From NCBI GenBank assembly GCA_040883315.1, contig JBFLKU010000016.1, positions 83,754-147,753 on the forward strand: 64,000 nucleotides of DNA, in the 5' to 3' direction. The notes beneath the pieces were generated by a model. It was given only the letters and a program-made list of their open reading frames with translations, was not told the DNA's origin and searched no databases. Positions 8,907-17,730 of this stretch are shown piece after piece (positions within the stretch are counted from its first letter, which is position 1; each line of letters begins with the position of its first letter). The position numbers were made by a program, and so were the translations under genes. Source of the DNA: JAFGUF01 sp040883315. GTDB lineage: Bacteria > Bacillota > Clostridia > Christensenellales > UMGS416.

Positions 8907-9971
8907 CTATGGAATAGGCCAATCCTCTTTGTCTATGTTCGCATACACCTGCTCTATGGGGTAAAACCCTCCCTTTATAACAGTGTCAAGCATGTTGTCC
9001 TTATTCACGGCTATTGGCTCGTATGCTATATATTTTACTTTGTATTTCCCGTCATCTATCAAATCACACGGACCGATGCTTTCACCTTTTGCCATCTTCA
9101 CGGCTATCTCTGCTGCACCCTCTGCTAGCACAGATATTGGCTTGTAAACTGTCATGTCCTGTATGCCCTCTACTATTCTTTGGCATGCTGCCAGCTCTGC
9201 ATCCTGTCCAGTTATATACACATCGTCTATCATTCTGTATTCACTCAATGCATTTAGTGCACCCTCTGCCACTCTGTCATTTGCAGCAATTATAACATCA
9301 AATTCCAGTCCGGATTCGATAGCATCATTTACATATTTGTAGGATACTTCATCTCTCCATGCTTCTATCCATGTCTCATCCACCACTTCTATTTTGCCTT
9401 CATCTATGTATGGCTGCAGTATGCTCATGCACCCTTCATTCAGCATATATGCATTGCTGTCTGTTCGTGCACCGTTTAGAATTAAGTATTTTCCTTCAGG
9501 CACATTGTCCACAGCGCTCTGCCCTATCAGCCTTCCCACTTCGTAGTTGTCAAATGATATGTAAAGGTCAACATTCGCCTCGGATATCAGCCTGTCATAT
9601 GCGATTACCTTCACGTTGTTATCATGAGCATACTTTATGGAGTCGGACAATGTTTCCTTGTCATACGCGACTATCGCCAATACATCAACGCCCTGTGCCA
9701 CCAGCTCTCTAATCAGTTTGTTTTGCCGTTCGGCATCTTCATATGCATTTGTCACTATTACCTCAGCATCCAGCTCCTTTGCCCTAGCAACAAACACATC
9801 TCTGTCTCTCTGCCATCTCTCGACAGTCATAGTTTCTAGGATTAATCCGATCTTAATTGTATCATCGTCGTTTATAAATTCTTCTTCTTTTCCGCATGCC
9901 GAAAAAATCAGCACATTTGATATTAATAATAAAACTGCTGCAAATTTTGCAATATTCTTCTTTGCCTTCAT
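8907..9971 (-). CDS. Sugar-binding lipoprotein (xylose/ribose-type)
   Basis: Periplasmic-binding-protein-like lipoprotein of 354 residues. The signal peptide ends at the lipobox FSAC (Cys about 26). The mature part has the type I sugar-binding fold; RWQRDRDVF, IAYDRLI and TGQDAE are segments shared with xylose-binding proteins such as XylF and with the protein at 17731-18807. It is the last gene of a sensing operon, 20 bases after the YesN-type regulator, and has no transport genes next to it. It may pass sugar to the GguAB-like transporter upstream or tune the sensor; neither is shown by the sequence. Confidence 0.88.
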   Translation of the reverse strand: MKAKKNIAKFAAVLLLISNVLIFSACGKEEEFINDDDTIKIGLILETMTVERWQRDRDVFVARAKELDAEVIVTNAYEDAERQNKLIRELVAQGVDVLAIVAYDKETLSDSIKYAHDNNVKVIAYDRLISEANVDLYISFDNYEVGRLIGQSAVDNVPEGKYLILNGARTDSNAYMLNEGCMSILQPYIDEGKIEVVDETWIEAWRDEVSYKYVNDAIESGLEFDVIIAANDRVAEGALNALSEYRMIDDVYITGQDAELAACQRIVEGIQDMTVYKPISVLAEGAAEIAVKMAKGESIGPCDLIDDGKYKVKYIAYEPIAVNKDNMLDTVIKGGFYPIEQVYANIDKEDWPIP

Positions 9972-9991
9972 AATGCCCCCTATTCTAACTA

Positions 9992-11578
9992 TTAGTTATC
10001 GTTTTTGTGGTACATAGATGGCGATATCCCTTCGTGTTTTTTGAATAGTCTGCTAAAATAGTTGGGGTCTGAATACCCGCACATATAGCAAATCTCCTTT
10101 ATGGAATATTCTCCTTCTTCTATCAGCTTCTTTGCGCTGTCTATTCTTCTTTTTGTTAATTTCTCAATAAAATTTATGCCCATTTCATCCTTGTATAGTC
10201 TGGAAAAATACTGCGGACTAATACTAAGCTCTTGTGATATATCGTCCAACGTCAGCTCGCTGCTGTATCTTTCCTCGATTATCTTGTTTGCTTTGTCTAC
10301 AATAGACGATATTTTCTTTTTCTTTGTTGCCTGCACTTTGTTGGCTATGTATCTTATCTTTCCAATACACATTGATTTAAAACTATCAGCACTATCGCAG
10401 TTAAGTATCTGGTTTATATAGTTTGAATATTCTAGATAGCTGTCATTTTCTATGCCATTTTCAATGGCTATTCTATGACCAACCACCATCAGCTCTACCA
10501 ACCTGTTTCTTATATTTTCTCTGGTATAGAACTCAGGATATTTATTAAATATTTCGTTCAATAGGCTTGTGCTGGCGTGTTCGTCGCCTTTCTCTATCAA
10601 ATCTATCAGCTTTTGCTCATCTGCAAAAATATCATAATTCATATTGCTTACATTAATAGCTACGTCCTCAATATGTGTTACTTTTGCATCATTGCTGTAG
10701 TTCAGCGCCTTTATTGCCTCCTGATACGAAATTGTGATCTCGTCGTCCACCTTCACAGAGCCTATCCCTATTTTATAGTCTCCGGGATACTTCTCATTCA
10801 AATCGTGTAAGCATCCTTCCAGATAGTCAATTGCTCTAACTCTTTGCTGATACTCATCCTTTATCTCCTGCGGCATATATACCACCACACGATCCAGCAT
10901 CATGGGTCCAACAATGCAATTATTTTTTCTTTTTAAATTATCTCTGAAATGACCATAAAATCTTTGCAGAGCCACACTTTCATCCAGCTTTATGTTCTGG
11001 TCTTCAAAGTCAACACCCTTTGCCTGCAGTATAAATATATATCCCTGATTCACATTTATTTCGAAAAGTTCTTTGTATTTTCCTATATTCACCCTATGGC
11101 CTTGCGACAAAAGCAATGAATATATGCAGCTGTGCTCCACCACTTCCAGCATCTTTTTCATTTTTTCTTGGTTTTTTATCTGCTGGTCATATCTTAGCTT
11201 CTCTTGGTCTAGCTCTATAGTTATTTTTTGCAGTGTCTCTATTATAGATGCCTTGTTTACTGGCTTTGTTAAATATTCCGTCACACCCAGCTCTACTGCC
11301 TGCTGTGCAAACTCGAAGTATTCAAATGCTGATACTATTACAAACTTCACATTATTGTGAATGTTTTTTATTTCTCGCACAGCCTCCAGTCCATTTATTC
11401 CAGGCATTCTAATATCCATCATAATAATGTCTGGTCTTTCAATCAAAACCTGCTCTATTGCCATCCTGCCGGATGTAGCAGTGCTGCTTACATTAATATT
11501 GTCTATTTCATTTTCTACGATGTATTTAACAGATTCTATCGCTATCTGCTCATCGTCTACCACCATCAGTTTATACAT
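9992..11578 (-). CDS. YesN-type response regulator (receiver + AraC HTH)
   Basis: Response regulator of 528 residues. The N-terminal receiver (about 3-120) has the phosphoacceptor Asp in IIMMDIRMPGING and Lys in YLTKPVNK. A long middle region of about 280 residues follows. The C-terminal AraC-type DNA-binding domain (about 425-525) contains two helix-turn-helix units with SPQYFSRLYKDE and DPNYFSRLFKKHEG. It overlaps the kinase gene by 8 bases, so the two are coupled. By analogy with XylFII-LytS-YesN it should activate the sugar transporter operon at 18.8 kb in response to extracellular sugar; that target is inferred. Confidence 0.94.
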   Translation of the reverse strand: MYKLMVVDDEQIAIESVKYIVENEIDNINVSSTATSGRMAIEQVLIERPDIIMMDIRMPGINGLEAVREIKNIHNNVKFVIVSAFEYFEFAQQAVELGVTEYLTKPVNKASIIETLQKITIELDQEKLRYDQQIKNQEKMKKMLEVVEHSCIYSLLLSQGHRVNIGKYKELFEINVNQGYIFILQAKGVDFEDQNIKLDESVALQRFYGHFRDNLKRKNNCIVGPMMLDRVVVYMPQEIKDEYQQRVRAIDYLEGCLHDLNEKYPGDYKIGIGSVKVDDEITISYQEAIKALNYSNDAKVTHIEDVAINVSNMNYDIFADEQKLIDLIEKGDEHASTSLLNEIFNKYPEFYTRENIRNRLVELMVVGHRIAIENGIENDSYLEYSNYINQILNCDSADSFKSMCIGKIRYIANKVQATKKKKISSIVDKANKIIEERYSSELTLDDISQELSISPQYFSRLYKDEMGINFIEKLTKRRIDSAKKLIEEGEYSIKEICYMCGYSDPNYFSRLFKKHEGISPSMYHKNDN

Positions 11579-13112
11579 CTGTATCTAGTCCTTGTTCATT
11601 GTTTTTTTGCTCAACTACTGGTATTTTCAGTGTAACCTTTGTGCCAAACCCTACCTTGCTTTCTAGTTCTATCACGTCTTTTGTTCCGAAGAAAATCTGA
11701 AGCCTTTGGACAACATTTTGAATGCCTATTCCTGTTGTATGCCCGCTGCTTTTGCTCTCCATGGTCTTGCCTGAAAGTATTTTTTGGCGTATTTCCTCAG
11801 TCATTCCCACGCCATTGTCTTGAATTTCTATTTTAACTATATCGTTATCTTTATAAAGCCGGATAACTATTCTGCCCTCTTTCTCCATGTCTCCGACTCC
11901 GTGAATTGTGGAGTTTTCTACGAAAGGCTGAATTATTAAGGGAGGCACATAAAAATCTTCTATATTTTCTTCCAGCTCATAGTCAAAGTTCACCTTATCA
12001 CCAAAGCGAACGACAAACATGCTGCCGTAGGATCTCACCATTTCAATCTCTTCTGATATTTTTACCACTCTGTCTAGACTTTTTACATTATATCTAAATA
12101 TTTTTGATATGTCATCTAAAAACACCGATGTTCTATCTGCGCCTTCTATAGTAGCTAGCTGCACTGCCGCATTCAGCGTATTAAACAAAAAGTGCGGATT
12201 TATCTGCATCTGCAGTGCTTTTAGCTCCGCAACATCCAGCAGAGACTGCATTTCCAAATTCTCAATTTTCTGCTCAAACAGCTGCGTCTCTGTGTCTGCC
12301 TTATCCTTCAGTGCTATAATATATTTTTTTATGCTGTGCTTCATGTCATTAAAGGCGTTAGCCAGCACATTTATTTCATCATCAGTCTGCACCTCTATAT
12401 CATCCGCATCAAAATTACCCTTGGCTATTTCATCCGCCGAATGAGCCAGCTTTATTATTGGGCTTGTCAGGTTATATGCAATATATACAATTATCATCAA
12501 ATTCAGGCATATTACAGAAACCAAAAGAACTATGTTCATGAACATTAGCTTACTCAAGTCTTGAGATATACTCAAATATTGAGTTGTATTTGTATCCAGA
12601 TAATTAAGGTTTAATTTGTCTGCATAGGTCTTTATATAGCCCGCTATTATACTGGCCTCAGTGTACCTTTTGGAGTATTCGTTTCCATCGTCTATCAGCC
12701 TTGCAGCTACTGCCGCATCTGTTTCCACTATGTAGGAATCAACCATGTAGAGAATGTCTTTATATATCAAGTCCTCCTGACTATACACTCCCTTTGTGTT
12801 CTCAAACATACTATAGGCAATATCCCTGAATTCATCTTTTTTCTTATGATAGTTTAGAAGGCTTTCAGAATTGTCTGTAAAAAGATAATCCACAAGGTTT
12901 TCATCTATCTTAAGTAACAGCTCTACAAACTCATCTAGTTTAATATTTGCAGAGAACATCTCGTCCATTTTTAAAATTAAATTGTCTGATGTCCTTTGAA
13001 TAAAAATATTTGTAAAACTAGTCAGCAAAGTTGTTACAATAAATATTGCCACCATCTTTGTTCGGACACTTTTATAAAGCTTCTTTTCTAATATTTTTCT
13101 AATAAATTTCAC
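11571..13112 (-). CDS. LytS/YesM-type sensor histidine kinase
   Basis: Membrane kinase of 513 residues. An N-terminal helix (about 18-38) and a second helix (about 190-212) bracket an external helical domain of about 150 residues. HAMP follows, then a coiled stretch and the His_kinase domain with the family motif LQMQINPHFLFNTLN, which holds the phosphorylated His. The C-terminal ATPase has PPLIIQPFVENSTIHG and the DNGVGM and GIGIQNV motifs. It lies 13 bases after the membrane-anchored binding protein and overlaps the YesN-type regulator. In the Clostridium beijerinckii xylose sensor such a kinase is activated through the anchored binding protein. Confidence 0.94.
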   Translation of the reverse strand: MKFIRKILEKKLYKSVRTKMVAIFIVTTLLTSFTNIFIQRTSDNLILKMDEMFSANIKLDEFVELLLKIDENLVDYLFTDNSESLLNYHKKKDEFRDIAYSMFENTKGVYSQEDLIYKDILYMVDSYIVETDAAVAARLIDDGNEYSKRYTEASIIAGYIKTYADKLNLNYLDTNTTQYLSISQDLSKLMFMNIVLLVSVICLNLMIIVYIAYNLTSPIIKLAHSADEIAKGNFDADDIEVQTDDEINVLANAFNDMKHSIKKYIIALKDKADTETQLFEQKIENLEMQSLLDVAELKALQMQINPHFLFNTLNAAVQLATIEGADRTSVFLDDISKIFRYNVKSLDRVVKISEEIEMVRSYGSMFVVRFGDKVNFDYELEENIEDFYVPPLIIQPFVENSTIHGVGDMEKEGRIVIRLYKDNDIVKIEIQDNGVGMTEEIRQKILSGKTMESKSSGHTTGIGIQNVVQRLQIFFGTKDVIELESKVGFGTKVTLKIPVVEQKNNEQGLDTDV

Positions 13113-13125
13113 TATACTACTCGCA

Positions 13126-14142
13126 TTACTTTAATGGATAGGAACCAATATTTATTGACGTATAAAAATCCATATCAATATCTATATAGTCCGGCTGCAG
13201 AATGTCTTCATTCTGGTTGCACAAAAGCTCCACACTGCTTAAACCTGCCTGATATCCATTTTTATCAATGGTACCCAAAACAACGCCTTTTTCTATATAT
13301 GATATTATGCTTGCTGTAACGCCTGTTCCTATTATCTTAACTTTCCCTACCAAGTTCTTTTCAACCACTATTCTCGCGGCTGCCTCTGTATCGTTTGCAC
13401 TTGTGCAGAATATAGCATTTACCTGACTATATTCGTTCAATATCTCTCTAACTGTTTCCTCAGCACCCAGCAGCTCACTTTCGCTGTTCCTTGTAACAAT
13501 CAGGCTCATATTGCTCTGCTTTTCTATTATGTTTTTCATGCTGTTCATCATAATATCGCCTTGTGAAGCAGTACTTTTTTCTCTGTTTGCATAGTTAGCA
13601 GATAAAATCACCGCAACGTTAATCTGCTCAACATCGTTTACCATCTCTTTTATAAATCTAGCTGCTCTGGCTCCATATTCGTAGCTGTTTGTGCCCACAA
13701 ATGAGCTGATGTTGGTATCTATCGATTCCTGTCCTACTACAATTACTCTGATACCTCTCTCAACCAGATTATTTATTGCTTCATCCTGCGCCACTGAGTT
13801 TTCACCCAGCACTATCACTCCATCCACTTTTGAACGGCCTGCAATATCTAGATATTCTATTATTTTATCTGTAGGATCAAGCCCCGAGACTATATTCATT
13901 TCAATCGCTGCATCATTAGCTTTGGCGGCTTCATATGCTCCCTCTTTGAAATTTTGCCAGTATATATCACCGTTATCTCCAATTATGAGAGAAAAGTGAT
14001 ATACAGCGTCATCGTCAAAAACATATGTCACCTCTTCTTGGTATATGTGGTTTATTTTATTGTAATAATATAGAGAACCGCTTAGTGAAATAATCAATGC
14101 GGCAGAAAAAATGCCTAATAGTATTTTGTAGATGGTGTTCAT
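13126..14142 (-). CDS. Membrane-anchored sugar-binding sensor protein (XylFII-like)
   Basis: Sugar-binding-fold protein of 338 residues with an uncleaved-looking N-terminal helix (about 5-27) and no lipobox Cys, so it is probably tethered to the membrane rather than released. The rest is a type I periplasmic-binding domain (HFSLIIGDNGDIYWQNF, SKVDGVIVLGENS, FVGTNSYEYG, IIGTGVTASI). Position just upstream of a LytS-type kinase and YesN-type regulator matches XylFII of the xylose-sensing complex. Its start overlaps the end of the 184-aa gene by three bases (ATGA), so the two are coupled. The ligand is not shown by the sequence; xylose or another pentose is a guess. Confidence 0.85.
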   Translation of the reverse strand: MNTIYKILLGIFSAALIISLSGSLYYYNKINHIYQEEVTYVFDDDAVYHFSLIIGDNGDIYWQNFKEGAYEAAKANDAAIEMNIVSGLDPTDKIIEYLDIAGRSKVDGVIVLGENSVAQDEAINNLVERGIRVIVVGQESIDTNISSFVGTNSYEYGARAARFIKEMVNDVEQINVAVILSANYANREKSTASQGDIMMNSMKNIIEKQSNMSLIVTRNSESELLGAEETVREILNEYSQVNAIFCTSANDTEAAARIVVEKNLVGKVKIIGTGVTASIISYIEKGVVLGTIDKNGYQAGLSSVELLCNQNEDILQPDYIDIDMDFYTSINIGSYPLK

Positions 14143-14693
14143 CCGTCGTTCTCCATCACAATATTCGCAATGTCTATGGTGGTTCTCATAGAAGCAAACA
14201 TTATTGAATCATATAAAAACTCCTCAAAATACTCTGAATTGAAAAACAATTCAGAAACGTCCTCTCTGTATTCACTCACCATTTCATTAATGCTAAGTTT
14301 AGGATTTATACCTAATGCTAGATCATAATTTGTAATATAATCAGCATAAAATTTTTCTGTAAAGATATCTTTGTCTATCTTCGCAATAATATACCTTTCT
14401 ATTAGCTTAGTTTTTGGTTTTCTTACTATGTTAAGTGCAAAACCAAATATTTTCTTTTCTATTCGTGGTATTTTAAACATTGAATACTCAATATTATTTT
14501 CATCAAAATAAGCTTCCATTCGAAGTTCCGGCACTCTCACTCTGGAGTTTGTGTCAATAAACATTACAACATTGCTATAGTTCCCAACGATTTCCTTTAG
14601 TATTTTATATCTAAATTCAAAAGGTTTATCTGTTTTGTAATAATCACAAATCATTGTATTATCATTTTTATTTCTTTTAATTTTTGCTTTCAT
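14139..14693 (-). CDS. Unknown 184-residue protein, first gene of the sensing operon
   Basis: I do not recognise this protein. It has no signal peptide or membrane helix, a basic N-terminus (MKAKIKRNKND), and about 184 residues rich in Ile, Asn and charged residues. The segment NVVMFIDTNSR followed by LRMEAYFDENNIEYSMFKIPR looks like alternating strands and helices, as in a small alpha/beta domain. A GAGG site precedes ATG 14693. It is the first gene after the transporter operon's terminator, and its stop overlaps the next start (ATGA), so it is co-translated with the anchored sugar-binding protein. That tight link suggests a role in sensing or signal output, but no function can be assigned. 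Confidence 0.75.
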   Translation of the reverse strand: MKAKIKRNKNDNTMICDYYKTDKPFEFRYKILKEIVGNYSNVVMFIDTNSRVRVPELRMEAYFDENNIEYSMFKIPRIEKKIFGFALNIVRKPKTKLIERYIIAKIDKDIFTEKFYADYITNYDLALGINPKLSINEMVSEYREDVSELFFNSEYFEEFLYDSIMFASMRTTIDIANIVMENDG

Positions 14694-14859
14694 TTTCGCT
14701 CCTCTTTTTGCCTTAAATATACTATATAATATACACCAATCGGCAAAAACACGCTACAAGTATATATAATATTTGTGTTAATAAATATTATATAGATAGG
14801 ACTTTCTATCCAGACTACTAGTATGTTATTGAATAGTCAACATAATACAGTAAATAAAA

Positions 14860-14895
14860 CAAATAACGTGTTTTAATAAAAAACACGCTATTTGC
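14860..14895 (-). terminator. Terminator of the sugar ABC transporter operon
   Basis: On the minus strand, CAAATAGCGTGTTTT pairs with AAAACACGTTATTTG around a short AT loop, followed by TTTTATTT. It lies 16 bases after the permease stop and separates the transporter genes from the sensing genes. The remaining bases to 14693 contain AT-rich sequence in which a promoter for the sensing operon must lie, but I see no convincing one. Confidence 0.88.
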
Positions 14896-14910
14896 TCAAG
14901 AGAAAACCAT

Positions 14911-16092
14911 TTATTTTACTGACGATTTTGATTTTGACATAACGTCGAATGCTACAGCTAATAGAAGTACCAGCCCTTTAACGATATCTTGCCAAAATAC
15001 GTCAACACTCATGATAGACATACCATTGTTCAGTATACCCATTATAAGTCCTCCGATTATAGCACCCATAACTGTACCGACTCCACCTGTTGCAGAAGCT
15101 CCACCAATAAAGCATGATGCGATTGCATCCAGCTCAAAGTTTTTACCAGCTATTGGTGATGCTGCATTCAAACGACCTGCGTATACTATTCCTGAAACAC
15201 CTGCTAAGAAACCCATGTTTGCATATGCAAGGAATAGTATCTTCTTTGTCTTTATGCCAGATAGTGCTGCAGCTTTTGCATTTCCACCAAGTGCATACAG
15301 ATGTCTTCCTAAAACTGTTTTCGTTGTGATAAATACATATATTGCTGTAAGAACACCAAATATAACTAATATTATTGGAATACCGTCATCTAGTGCCAAC
15401 CATATTGTGAAGAACAATATTACTAGTGAAATAAGAACTAATTTTAAAATCAATAATGATGAATCCATAACTTCATAACCTTTTGATTTTTTAACTTTTC
15501 TACTCCACAATGTTGTTGTAATAAAAATTACTATAACCAACAAACCTGCTATTGTACACACACCATTTAATCCAAGTCCTCCGATTTCACCTATGAAATC
15601 TGGAACTGGTCTTGCTGATATTATTTTATAAGCATCTGGCAATCCAACAGTTTCACCTTGAAGTATCAAGTTGTTTACACCTCTAAATACTAACATACCC
15701 GCGAGTGTTACAATAAATGGTGGAATTCCAACTTTTGCAATCCAAAATCCTTGCCAAGCACCTGCCAATAAGCCGCTTAGTAAAGCCAAAATTATTGATA
15801 TCCATATTGGCCAGCCTAGTACTGCACTTAGAAGCCCTGACATAGCGCTAGATAACGCTACTACTGCACCAACTGACAAGTCAATGTTACCACCTGTTAA
15901 TATGCACATCAGCATACCAACTGCCAAAATTAGTATATAACTATTTTGATATATTAACTTTGTAATATTTCTCGGCTTAAGCAATATGCCTTCTGTACCG
16001 AATCCAAAAATTATCACTATAGCAACAAGAGCAATAAACATAGCATATTCTCTCATATTATGCCTTAGTGCATCTCCAACTTTTTTTAACAT
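14911..16092 (-). CDS. Sugar ABC transporter permease (XylH/GguB-type)
   Basis: Integral membrane permease of 393 residues in the BPD_transp_2 (ribose/xylose) family. About ten hydrophobic helices are visible. The characteristic TGGNIDLSVGAVVALSS loop and ALGGNAKAAALSGIKTKK motif, the site that meets the ATPase, are intact. It follows the ATPase gene by 11 bases and is the last gene of binding protein-ATPase-permease. The length is that of GguB/XylH-type permeases, which are longer than RbsC. A pentose or other monosaccharide is the likely substrate. Confidence 0.94.
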   Translation of the reverse strand: MLKKVGDALRHNMREYAMFIALVAIVIIFGFGTEGILLKPRNITKLIYQNSYILILAVGMLMCILTGGNIDLSVGAVVALSSAMSGLLSAVLGWPIWISIILALLSGLLAGAWQGFWIAKVGIPPFIVTLAGMLVFRGVNNLILQGETVGLPDAYKIISARPVPDFIGEIGGLGLNGVCTIAGLLVIVIFITTTLWSRKVKKSKGYEVMDSSLLILKLVLISLVILFFTIWLALDDGIPIILVIFGVLTAIYVFITTKTVLGRHLYALGGNAKAAALSGIKTKKILFLAYANMGFLAGVSGIVYAGRLNAASPIAGKNFELDAIASCFIGGASATGGVGTVMGAIIGGLIMGILNNGMSIMSVDVFWQDIVKGLVLLLAVAFDVMSKSKSSVK

Positions 16093-16103
16093 TTCACTTC
16101 TCC

Positions 16104-17639
16104 TTAATTACTTGCACTTCTAATAATGCATTCCATTACGTTTTCTTGTGTGGCTTTTGCTTTCGGCATTTCTCCTACTATTTTACCTTCATTCATGATA
16201 TAAATTCTGTCTGCCACGCCTAAAATCTCTACCAATTCTGATGATATTACCAAAACACATTTGCCTTCATCAGCCATGCTATTAATTATGTTATATATTT
16301 CGTATTTTGCACCAACGTCAATTCCTCTTGTGGGTTCATCCAGAAGCAATACATCTGGATTTGAGAATAGCCATTTGCTTAATACAACCTTTTGCTGATT
16401 TCCACCTGATAAATTACCTGCTTTTTGGAAAACACTGGAACACTTAGTCTGTAGCTTTTCAGCCATTTCTTTGGCAACATGAATTTCCATGTCGTCATCT
16501 ACCACTCCTCTTGTACTCAGAGCCTTCAGATTTGCCATGGTAGTATTTTTCCTTATATCTTGTATCAATACAAGGCCTGCATTTTTTCTATCTTCTGTTA
16601 CATAAGCCATTCCATTGTCAATAGCATCTGCAACATTATGTAGATGAAGTTCTTTGCCATCCTTAATAATAGTACCAGAAATATTTTTCCCGTATGCTTT
16701 TCCAAACAAGCTCATAGCAAATTCTGTTCTTCCAGCACCCATCAAACCTGCCAAGCCAACAACTTCGCCTTTTCTAATATTCATGTTGACATTATCGATA
16801 ACTACTCTTTCATCATTGAGAGGATCATATACTGTCCAGTTTTTCACTTCAAACGCAATATCTCCAATTTTAGATTGACGCTTCGGGAATCTGTCCACCA
16901 TTTCACGTCCAACCATTCCCTTTATTATGCGGCTTTCACTGATACCGCCAGGAACGTTATCCAGAGTTTCAATTACTTGTCCATCGCGAATAATAGTGAT
17001 TCTGTCAGATACTTTTGCGATTTCATTTAATTTATGAGAAATAATAATACATGTTATATTTTGTTCTTTGTTTAGTCTTTTAAGCAAATCCAGTAAGTGA
17101 TTCGAATCATCATCATTAAGTGCCGCGGTTGGCTCATCCAGAATAAGCAGTTCGCAGTTTTTGGCTATTGCCTTTGCAATTTCAACTAACTGTTGTTTGC
17201 CTACACCAATATTTCTGATTATTGCAGATGGTTTTTCTCTGATACCTATCTGTTCCATTATCTCGGCAGCTTTGGCATTTGTATCATCCCAGTCTATTAT
17301 GCCGTTTTTTTGTCTTTCATTTCCTAAAAAAATGTTCTCAGCAATAGTCATATAGGGGCTTAGTGCAAGCTCCTGATGTATAATGGCTATTCCTTTTTCT
17401 TCACTCTCTTTAATATTTTTAAACCTGCAAATCTCTCCCTTATAGAGTATATCTCCATCGTATGTACCATGTGGATATATTCCACTTAAGACATTCATCA
17501 AAGTGGATTTACCTGCACCATTTTCTCCAACTAGCGCATGTATCTCCCCTTGCTCTACCTGAAGATTAACTTTATCCAATGCCTTTACTCCAGGAAAGAT
17601 TTTGGTTATGTCTTTCATTTCTAAAATATGCTGTGCCAT
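16104..17639 (-). CDS. Sugar ABC transporter ATPase, two ABC domains (XylG/GguA-type)
   Basis: Protein of 511 residues that powers sugar import. The first ABC domain has Walker A GENGAGKST, signature GVGKQQLVEIAKAIA and Walker B LLILDEPTAAL. The second has the degenerate Walker A GLMGAGRTEF usual in this family, signature LSGGNQQKV and Walker B VLLLDEPTRGID. I choose ATG 17639 because AAGGAG at 17649-17654 is correctly spaced; a longer frame reaching 17690 would run through the intergenic hairpin. It lies between the binding protein and permease genes in one operon. Confidence 0.94.
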   Translation of the reverse strand: MAQHILEMKDITKIFPGVKALDKVNLQVEQGEIHALVGENGAGKSTLMNVLSGIYPHGTYDGDILYKGEICRFKNIKESEEKGIAIIHQELALSPYMTIAENIFLGNERQKNGIIDWDDTNAKAAEIMEQIGIREKPSAIIRNIGVGKQQLVEIAKAIAKNCELLILDEPTAALNDDDSNHLLDLLKRLNKEQNITCIIISHKLNEIAKVSDRITIIRDGQVIETLDNVPGGISESRIIKGMVGREMVDRFPKRQSKIGDIAFEVKNWTVYDPLNDERVVIDNVNMNIRKGEVVGLAGLMGAGRTEFAMSLFGKAYGKNISGTIIKDGKELHLHNVADAIDNGMAYVTEDRKNAGLVLIQDIRKNTTMANLKALSTRGVVDDDMEIHVAKEMAEKLQTKCSSVFQKAGNLSGGNQQKVVLSKWLFSNPDVLLLDEPTRGIDVGAKYEIYNIINSMADEGKCVLVISSELVEILGVADRIYIMNEGKIVGEMPKAKATQENVMECIIRSASN

Positions 17640-17656
17640 ATCATTCTGCTCCTTAG

Positions 17657-17691
17657 AAAATATGGCGACAACATACTCTGCTGTCGCCATA
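17657..17691 (-). terminator. Intergenic hairpin between binding-protein and ATPase genes
   Basis: TATGGCGACA (17661-17670) is perfectly complementary to TGTCGCCATA (17682-17691), with an 11-base loop, and on the minus strand the stem is followed by ATTTT. Such hairpins after a binding-protein gene act as partial terminators or 3' stabilisers and give more binding protein than membrane components. A similar hairpin occurs after phnD in this window. Confidence 0.75.
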
Positions 17692-17730
17692 AATCATCTG
17701 TATAGTTTCCTATACTGGTTTACTCCGGTA

